Shown here piece by piece: positions 5,608-10,148 of a stretch of 10,148 nt of DNA (positions are counted from its first letter, which is position 1; the number at the start of each line of letters is the position of its first letter). The notes beneath the pieces are model-generated. The model saw only the letters and a program-made list of their open reading frames with translations. It was not told where the DNA came from and did not search any database. Location of the stretch: positions 1 through 10,148 of the forward strand of contig CALCHI010000372.1 in NCBI GenBank assembly GCA_937901285.1, in the 5' to 3' direction. Position numbers and translations under genes: made by a program. This DNA is from UBA8437 sp003445035. Lineage in GTDB: Bacteria > Planctomycetota > Planctomycetia > Planctomycetales > Planctomycetaceae.

Positions 5608-6654
5608 ATGGCGAAAAAACGACGACGGGCGGCGCCCGACCTGTCCGAATCGGATGTGATGTTCACCGAGCACGACTCGGTGCTGACGCGGCATCCGACG
5701 TTGATCGATCAGATCAAGCAGACCGCCGACGGGCTCAAGCAGGACAAGACATCCCGCGGCGACCTGAAGATCCTCAGCCGCGCCCTCCGCGAGCTGCGCT
5801 ACGCGTTCAAGGTCTTCGCCCCCTTTCGCCGCCAGCGAAAGGTCAGTGTCTTCGGCAGCGCCCGCACCCCCCACGATGACCCCACCTACCTGCAGTCGGT
5901 CGACTTCGGACGGAGGATGGCCGAGGAGGGCTGGATGGTGCTGACCGGGGCGGGCGGCGGCATCATGGAGGGAGCCCACGAGGGCTGCGGCCGAACCCGG
6001 GCCATGGGCGCCAACATCCTGCTCCCCTTCGAACAGGAGGCCAACCCGGTCATCGCCGGCGACCGCAAGCTGGTCAACTTCAAGTACTTCTTCACCCGCA
6101 AGCTGATGTTCATCAAGGAGGTGCACGCGGTGGTGCTGTTCCCCGGCGGGTTCGGCACACAGGACGAGGCCTTCGAAACTCTGACCCTGGTCCAAACCGG
6201 CAAGCGGGACCTGATGCCGATCGTACTGATCGATCCCCCCGGCAGCAGCTACTGGAGCCAATGGCTCGACTTCGTCCGCGACCAGCTCTTCGATCGTGAA
6301 CTCATCTCCCCGGAGGACCTCTCGCTGTTCACGCTGACCAACAGCGTCGAGGAGGCGACCGAAGAGATCATGACCTTCTACAGCGTGTACAACAGCATGA
6401 GATACGTCAGCGGCAAGCTGGTGCTGCGGCTGCACTTCACTCCCGACGACGACTTCATCGAACGTCTCAACGACGAATTCAGTGACATCGTCGAGAAGGG
6501 CCGGATCGAGATGACCCAGATGCATCGGCTCGAGTCCGACGACAGGCACCTCCGCCACCTGCCCAGGCTGGCCTTCCACTTCAACCGCAGAAGCGCCGGA
6601 CGACTCCGGCAGATGGTCGACCTGATCAACGACTCCCTGGGCGTGATCGAGTAG
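5608..6654 (+). CDS. LOG family (TIGR00730-like) Rossmann-fold protein
   Basis: The 348-residue product has a central LOG/lysine-decarboxylase-like domain at roughly residues 75-255. Visible motifs are [23 protein letters not shown] (114-126), the [11 protein letters not shown] stretch, and the signature PGGFGTxxE at 179-187. Proteins with this signature are nucleoside-monophosphate phosphoribohydrolases (cytokinin-activating LOG in plants, nucleotide-cleaving PpnN in E. coli) and are often misnamed lysine decarboxylase. This one is longer than the common 180-200 residue form, with a charged N-terminal extension of about 75 residues and a C-terminal extension of about 90. It is likely cytoplasmic. 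A strong ribosome binding site sets the start. Its last 29 bases overlap the 3' end of the minus-strand lipoprotein gene. Confidence 0.88.
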   Translation: MAKKRRRAAPDLSESDVMFTEHDSVLTRHPTLIDQIKQTADGLKQDKTSRGDLKILSRALRELRYAFKVFAPFRRQRKVSVFGSARTPHDDPTYLQSVDFGRRMAEEGWMVLTGAGGGIMEGAHEGCGRTRAMGANILLPFEQEANPVIAGDRKLVNFKYFFTRKLMFIKEVHAVVLFPGGFGTQDEAFETLTLVQTGKRDLMPIVLIDPPGSSYWSQWLDFVRDQLFDRELISPEDLSLFTLTNSVEEATEEIMTFYSVYNSMRYVSGKLVLRLHFTPDDDFIERLNDEFSDIVEKGRIEMTQMHRLESDDRHLRHLPRLAFHFNRRSAGRLRQMVDLINDSLGVIE

Positions 6655-7456
6655 CCTTCGAATCGGCGTCCTCGACTCCCCCGGGCCGCTCGCGACCGTC
6701 GTAGACCAGGCAGGACGGGCGGGCCGTCCGCCATTTCGCCACGGCCTCCGGCGGGATCTTCGTCCCCACGACGAACGCACTCCGCAGGGTCTCGAACTTC
6801 GACAGGGACCCGGCCGCGGCCGGGCCGAGCCCGGTGTGGTTGACGTTGAGCATTTCCAGCTCGTTCTCGACCGGCCAGCCGGTGACCACATTGTCGGTCA
6901 CGCCCGTGCGGTCGAGGTACAGTCGCTTGAACCGATCCGAGGTCAACAGCCGGTCGAGCCCCTGTCCGGTCAGGCCAGGCGTGTCTCCCACGTTGAGTGA
7001 TTCGAGCGTACCCATCCTCGCCAGGGACTCGAAGCAGCCGTCGGTCAGTTTCCCCCCCCGCACAGCCAGCACTCTCAATTTCGGCAACCCGGCCAAACGA
7101 CCGACCAGGGAATCGTCGACATCCGGGCAGTTCCAGAGGCGGACCTGCTCGAGAGTCTCCAGCCCGGCCAGCTTCACACCGTTCTCTGCGCCGACCGGAC
7201 CATCCTCCAGAGACGCCACCACCGCCTCCTCGAACCCATTGGTCTCCACGGTCCACCCCGCTTCCCGGAGCGATTCGATCGCCGCCGCCTGCCGCCGCGC
7301 CGCCTGGCTGGGCAGCAATTCTCCAACAACGACCTCCGCCGCCGGACTTGTCTCCGAAGGCCTCGTCGACCGGCCCACACCCCCGGGATCGACCGGATCC
7401 GTCTCACAACCGCCGGCCAGCACCAGCACGCACGACACGAGCATCACCTTCGCCAC
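6626..7456 (-). CDS. Leucine-rich-repeat lipoprotein
   Basis: The protein has 276 residues from a GTG start at 7456-7454, preceded by AAGGGAG with 7-base spacing. A short signal peptide ([16 protein letters not shown]) ends at Cys17, a probable lipid attachment site; Ala rather than Leu at -3 makes the lipobox imperfect. Residues 25-50 are a linker rich in Ser, Pro and Thr. Residues about 96-250 form roughly six irregular LRR units of 22-26 residues with the pattern L..L..L.(V/L)....(L/V)TD, as in LRSLNV-type cysteine-poor repeats of planctomycete proteins. Such repeats are protein-binding scaffolds; the ligand is unknown. The gene is divergent from the heme sensor kinase (75 bases apart) and overlaps the LOG gene at its 3' end. 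The larger open frame upstream of the GTG lies antisense to the kinase and is not used. Confidence 0.8.
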   Translation of the reverse strand: MAKVMLVSCVLVLAGGCETDPVDPGGVGRSTRPSETSPAAEVVVGELLPSQAARRQAAAIESLREAGWTVETNGFEEAVVASLEDGPVGAENGVKLAGLETLEQVRLWNCPDVDDSLVGRLAGLPKLRVLAVRGGKLTDGCFESLARMGTLESLNVGDTPGLTGQGLDRLLTSDRFKRLYLDRTGVTDNVVTGWPVENELEMLNVNHTGLGPAAAGSLSKFETLRSAFVVGTKIPPEAVAKWRTARPSCLVYDGRERPGGVEDADSKATRSRPGSR

Positions 7457-7463
7457 CGCTCCG

Positions 7464-7470
7464 CTCCCTT
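7464..7470 (-). promoter_or_regulatory. Ribosome binding site for the LRR lipoprotein
   Basis: On the minus strand AAGGGAG (7470-7464) lies 7 bases before GTG 7456. It fixes a start that gives a lysine-containing n-region, as expected for a signal peptide; the ATG at 7444 would lack it. Confidence 0.55.
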
Positions 7471-7518
7471 CTCTCAGTGTCGACCCAACCCGGTATCCTC
7501 GCCCCGCCCGGCTTGGTG

Positions 7519-7525
7519 TAGTATA
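7519..7525. promoter_or_regulatory. Overlapping divergent -10 elements
   Basis: Between the divergent genes the plus strand reads TAGTAT (7519-7524) and the minus strand reads TATACT (7525-7520, 5 of 6 matches to TATAAT). Both could serve as -10 boxes of opposite promoters. The plus-strand one lies so close to ATG 7532 that the kinase mRNA would be nearly leaderless, which fits the absence of a ribosome binding site there. No good -35 was found on either strand. Confidence 0.3.
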
Positions 7526-7531
7526 GCGGCG

Positions 7532-9265
7532 ATGTCGTACCGGACGATCAAACGCCTGCTGGGCGAAACGAACTTCGAGTTGAAGAGCCTGGTGCTTTTC
7601 GGCCTGGGGTTGACCGTCCTGGCCACCATCACCTTCGCCCTCTACTGGTGGCAGACCTCCGGCCTGGTCTCGGAAGGCAATCGCCAGGCCGCTCGGCAGA
7701 TGATCCCCGCCATCATCCTGGCACACCACTGGAAATGGGACCAGGACGAGGAGATGAAATCGTTTGGCGAGACCATCGAAGAGATGGTCCAGGACACGCT
7801 TCCCGAACAGTTGTCCGACTTTCGGTTCGAACTGTTCAGTCCCGACCCGTCGACGGCTGGCTCACCAACCGATCGCCCGATCGATCCCAAGGGATACGAG
7901 ATGGCGCGCGAGCTGAACCGGATGTTCAAGGAGGCTCCCGAGCAGCCCCTGGAGATCGTTCGCGAGGTCGAGAGAGAATCGTCGGAACAGAGCGAGTACC
8001 AATTTTATGCCGGCATCGTCGCCGAGAAGTCCTGTATCGAATGCCACCGGTCGCTCGCAAAAGTCGCCGACCTTCAAGTCGGTGACCTGATCGGGGTGGT
8101 CAAGATCAGCATGCCGCTCGAACAGGCCCGGGCCTCGATCCACCGCGTTTTCGCGTTCGTGATCTCGGCCGAGTTCGTGAAGGTCGTACTGGCGATCCTG
8201 GCCATCTACGTGATCGTCCGTTACGTGATCACCAAGCCGGTGATGCACCTGAAGAAGGTCAGCGACGCCATCGCCCAGGGCAATCTCGACATGCGGGCCG
8301 AGATCCGTACCGGGGACGAGTTCGAGGAACTCAGCCACGCGTTCAACCGGATGCTCCGCCACCTGGTAACGATCCAGGACGAACTCAAGGACGTCAACAA
8401 CGACCTGGACAACAAGATCGACCAGTTGGCCCAGGTCAACCTGCGACTCTACGAGCTGAACAACCTCAAGAACGAGTTCCTGGCCACTATGAGCCACGAG
8501 TTGCGAACTCCGCTCAACAGCATCCTGGGTTTCAGCGACGTGTTGGCCGCCGCCGCCAACCTCGACGATCGCCAGCATCGCTACGTCTCGAACATCCAGT
8601 CCTCGGGACAGAGCTTGCTGACAATGATCAACGACGTTCTCGACCTGGCCAAGATCGAGAGTGGGCGGATGGAGGTCCACGCCGTGGAATTCTCACTTGG
8701 TGACCTGATCGACCGGCTGGTCAACTCGATCGCTCCGCTGGCCGAAAAGAAGAACATCGACGTGGTGTCCACCTTCGATCCCGACTGCCCGCTGCTGTTC
8801 CAGGACATCGGCAAGCTCGAACAAATCCTGCTCAACCTGCTCTCCAATGCCATCAAGTTCACCCCCGAAGGGGGACGGGTCCGTGTCAGTGGCCTGCGTC
8901 ACGACGCCCGGCAGGTCGACCTGGTGGTTGAAGACAACGGAGTGGGCATCCCGCTGGACGACCAGGAAGCGATCTTCGAGAAGTTCCGCCAGGGGAGTGG
9001 ACTCCCCGGGCAGGAGGATCCGATGACCCGCGAGTACGGTGGCACCGGACTCGGACTTTCGATCGTCAAGGAACTCGCTCGGCTGTTGGGTGGCAGCGTG
9101 ACATTGGAGAGCGAATTCGGCAAAGGCAGCACGTTCACCATCCGCATCCCTGTGCAGCACACCGATCCGGTCGAGGTGCCCGTGTCCGATTCACCCCCCG
9201 AGAATCGGCAGGTCGGACTCCATCGCACCTCCGGCTCACCTCCTCAGCAACAGGTCAGCCCGTGA
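7532..9265 (+). CDS. Membrane sensor histidine kinase with DUF3365-like c-type heme domain
   Basis: The 577-residue protein has a membrane segment at residues 19-40, an extracytoplasmic domain to about 205, and a second membrane segment at about 206-229. The outside domain carries CIECH (Cys168, Cys171, His172), a c-type heme attachment motif, near its end, as in DUF3365/Tll0287-like sensors. HAMP follows (about 230-283), then a coiled coil and the kinase core: H-box SHELRTP with His322 as the phosphorylated residue, N-box with Asn439 (LSNAIKFTPEGG), G1 box DNGVGIP (468-474), F-box FEKFRQG and G2 box GGTGLGLS (503-510). All catalytic boxes are intact. The last 35 residues are a Pro/Ser-rich tail. 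It is likely a sensor of redox state or small ligands. No response regulator is nearby, so it is an orphan here. Its stop overlaps the next start by four bases (GTGA). Confidence 0.92.
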   Translation: MSYRTIKRLLGETNFELKSLVLFGLGLTVLATITFALYWWQTSGLVSEGNRQAARQMIPAIILAHHWKWDQDEEMKSFGETIEEMVQDTLPEQLSDFRFELFSPDPSTAGSPTDRPIDPKGYEMARELNRMFKEAPEQPLEIVREVERESSEQSEYQFYAGIVAEKSCIECHRSLAKVADLQVGDLIGVVKISMPLEQARASIHRVFAFVISAEFVKVVLAILAIYVIVRYVITKPVMHLKKVSDAIAQGNLDMRAEIRTGDEFEELSHAFNRMLRHLVTIQDELKDVNNDLDNKIDQLAQVNLRLYELNNLKNEFLATMSHELRTPLNSILGFSDVLAAAANLDDRQHRYVSNIQSSGQSLLTMINDVLDLAKIESGRMEVHAVEFSLGDLIDRLVNSIAPLAEKKNIDVVSTFDPDCPLLFQDIGKLEQILLNLLSNAIKFTPEGGRVRVSGLRHDARQVDLVVEDNGVGIPLDDQEAIFEKFRQGSGLPGQEDPMTREYGGTGLGLSIVKELARLLGGSVTLESEFGKGSTFTIRIPVQHTDPVEVPVSDSPPENRQVGLHRTSGSPPQQQVSP

Positions 9266-9999
9266 CTTCTCCGGCCCGGTCGACGGCCGAGATCATCCCC
9301 GTGCTCGACCTGATGCGTGGACAGGTGGTTCGTGGCATCGCCGGCCAGCGAGACTCGTACCAGCCAATCACCAGTCGCCTGGCCGACTCGGCCGATCCGC
9401 TCGAAATCGCCGACGCCTTCGCCGGCCAACGGGGCCTCGACCGCATCTATCTCGCCGACCTCGACGCAATCGAGAACAACCAACCCGCTTGGAACGAGAT
9501 TGAACGACTGGCCCGGGCCGGACATCGGCTGATGGTTGATGCCGGTCTGCGTGACGTCGATCGAGCCCGCGACCTGGTCGAACGGGGAGTCGAGACGGTC
9601 GTCGCCGGGCTCGAGACCATCTCCGGACCCGAACTGGTGCGGGAACTGGTGCAGGCCGTGGGCAACGAGAAGTTGGTCTTCAGCCTGGACCTGAAACAGG
9701 GTGTGCCGATGGCCAACCCAGACGCCTGGCCCGAATCCACACCGGACGGAATCGCCGATTCGGTGATCGACGCGGGCGTCGTTCGCCTGATCGTGCTTGA
9801 CCTGGCCGGAGTCGGCACCGGCAATGGACCGCCCACGCTGGAACTGTGCCAGCGGATCCGCGGTCGTCATGGCGGGATCGAGCTGATCACCGGTGGAGGC
9901 ATTCGCGGGCGGCACGACATTTCCGATGCCGCCCGCGCCGGCGTCGACGCCGTCCTGATCGCCTCGGCCCTGCATGACGGATCACTCCTTCCGGAGTGA
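9262..9999 (+). CDS. HisA-related TIM-barrel protein (COG1411-like)
   Basis: The 245-residue protein, from a GTG start, has the fold signature of the HisA/HisF family: IIPVLDLMRGQVVRG with Asp16 at the catalytic-base position, SLDLKQG with Asp143 at the second acid position, and ITGGGIRG (phosphate-binding loop, Gly211-213). The early loop AGQRDSYQPI (G.R..Y.P) differs from true HisA and is typical of the HisA-related group found in methanogens, methylotrophs and planctomycetes, which has been linked by gene context to methanopterin-dependent C1 metabolism; that link is family knowledge recalled, not shown here. No other his genes or C1 genes are in the window. Translation is coupled to the kinase by a 4-base overlap, so both are probably one transcript. 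It is less likely to be the histidine-pathway isomerase itself. Confidence 0.8.
   Translation: MTSPARSTAEIIPVLDLMRGQVVRGIAGQRDSYQPITSRLADSADPLEIADAFAGQRGLDRIYLADLDAIENNQPAWNEIERLARAGHRLMVDAGLRDVDRARDLVERGVETVVAGLETISGPELVRELVQAVGNEKLVFSLDLKQGVPMANPDAWPESTPDGIADSVIDAGVVRLIVLDLAGVGTGNGPPTLELCQRIRGRHGGIELITGGGIRGRHDISDAARAGVDAVLIASALHDGSLLPE
9982..9999. terminator. Stem-loop between convergent genes
   Basis: TCACTCC (9982-9988) and GGAGTGA (9993-9999) form a perfect 7-pair stem with a TTCC loop, and the right arm contains the stop codon of the HisA-like gene. It sits 9 bases from the end of the convergent minus-strand gene, so it could serve both. No T-run follows on either strand, so intrinsic termination is doubtful. 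Confidence 0.35.
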
Positions 10000-10008
10000 G
10001 TGCCTCCC

Positions 10009-10148
10009 CTACAGGCCAAAGCCGAATGGACTCTCGGCGGGATCGCCATCCGGCCCATCACTCTCGATCGGGTCGTCACTCTCGATCGGGTCGTCACTCT
10101 CGATCGGCCCATCACTCTCGATCGGCCCATCACTCTCGATCGGCCCAT
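10009..10148 (-). CDS. C-terminal end of an acidic repeat protein, partial
   Basis: On the minus strand a frame open from the window edge ends at TAG (10011-10009). It reads GPIESD three times, DPIESD twice, and then the tail GPDGDPAESPFGFGL. The start lies outside the window. I prefer this frame because it is acidic, uses common codons and stops 9 bases short of the convergent HisA-like gene. The other open minus-strand frame (MGRSRV repeats) uses the rarer AGA codon and runs antisense deep into the HisA-like gene. Nothing indicates function; acidic low-complexity C-terminal tails are common in secreted or cell-envelope proteins. Confidence 0.5.
   Translation of the reverse strand, partial: GPIESDGPIESDGPIESDDPIESDDPIESDGPDGDPAESPFGFGL
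10054..10148. repeat. 18-bp tandem repeat, five copies plus a partial one
   Basis: Five full 18-bp units (10054-10071, 10072-10089, 10090-10107, 10108-10125, 10126-10143) and the first five bases of a sixth are present; the array continues past the edge. The core TCACTCTCGATCGG is invariant and the remaining four bases alternate between CCCA and GTCG (units 2 and 3). The period is six codons, so copy-number change keeps the reading frame. Confidence 0.95.

Noticed and set aside
5596..6891. 431-codon minus-strand frame antisense to the LOG gene
   Set aside because: Same codon-bias shadow; the LOG gene has a strong ribosome binding site and full signature motifs.
9867..10148. Minus-strand frame with MGRSRV repeats
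   Set aside because: It runs 133 bases antisense into the HisA-like gene and uses AGA codons rare elsewhere here; the alternative acidic frame stops cleanly between the genes.
10026..10148. Plus-strand frame of His/Ser/Arg repeats beginning at ATG 10026
   Set aside because: It is open only because the 18-bp repeat keeps every stop-free frame open; no ribosome binding site and an unlikely composition.
10054..10148. CRISPR array
   Set aside because: The units are 18 bp, directly adjacent and without unique spacers; this is a simple tandem repeat.

Overview
The window looks like a chromosomal segment from a GC-rich Planctomycetota-like bacterium. This rests on the style of several proteins: a Gfo/Idh/MocA oxidoreductase, a leucine-rich-repeat lipoprotein, a HisA-related protein of the COG1411 type and a DUF3365-like heme sensor kinase. 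No marker gene is present, so the taxonomic call is an inference of moderate strength. I see no tRNA, rRNA, CRISPR array, transposase or phage gene.

Layout. Positions 1-330 hold the 3' end of an Old Yellow Enzyme-type NADH:flavin oxidoreductase. A 310-base gap follows; it contains three predicted hairpins, the last a textbook intrinsic terminator with a UUCG tetraloop (513-549). A Gfo/Idh/MocA-family dehydrogenase occupies 641-1765. After a 144-base leader with a candidate promoter and a leader hairpin comes the core of the window, a complete four-subunit fumarate reductase of the Escherichia coli type (frdA, frdB, frdC, frdD; 1910-5184). Two small-spacing genes on the same strand follow: a STAS-domain protein (5234-5599) and an extended LOG-family (lysine-decarboxylase-like Rossmann) protein (5608-6654). 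They probably form a six-gene operon with frd.

On the minus strand, 7456-6626 encodes a small LRR lipoprotein whose 3' end overlaps the LOG gene tail to tail. Divergent from it, 7532-9265 encodes a membrane sensor histidine kinase with a CxxCH heme motif in its extracytoplasmic domain. It is translationally coupled (4-base overlap) to a HisA-related TIM-barrel protein (9262-9999). The right edge (10009-10148) is the C-terminal end of a minus-strand gene, built on an 18-bp tandem repeat that encodes an acidic hexapeptide.

How the genes may work together: FrdABCD would reduce fumarate with menaquinol at the inner membrane (or run as succinate dehydrogenase). The co-directional STAS and LOG genes may add a regulatory or nucleotide-salvage function. 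The nearby heme-containing kinase is a plausible redox or gas sensor, but a regulatory link to frd is only an inference. I found no clear evidence for an entirely new defence or mobile system. The most unusual points are the E. coli-like Frd with its STAS-LOG tail and the heme kinase fused by overlap to a HisA-like gene.
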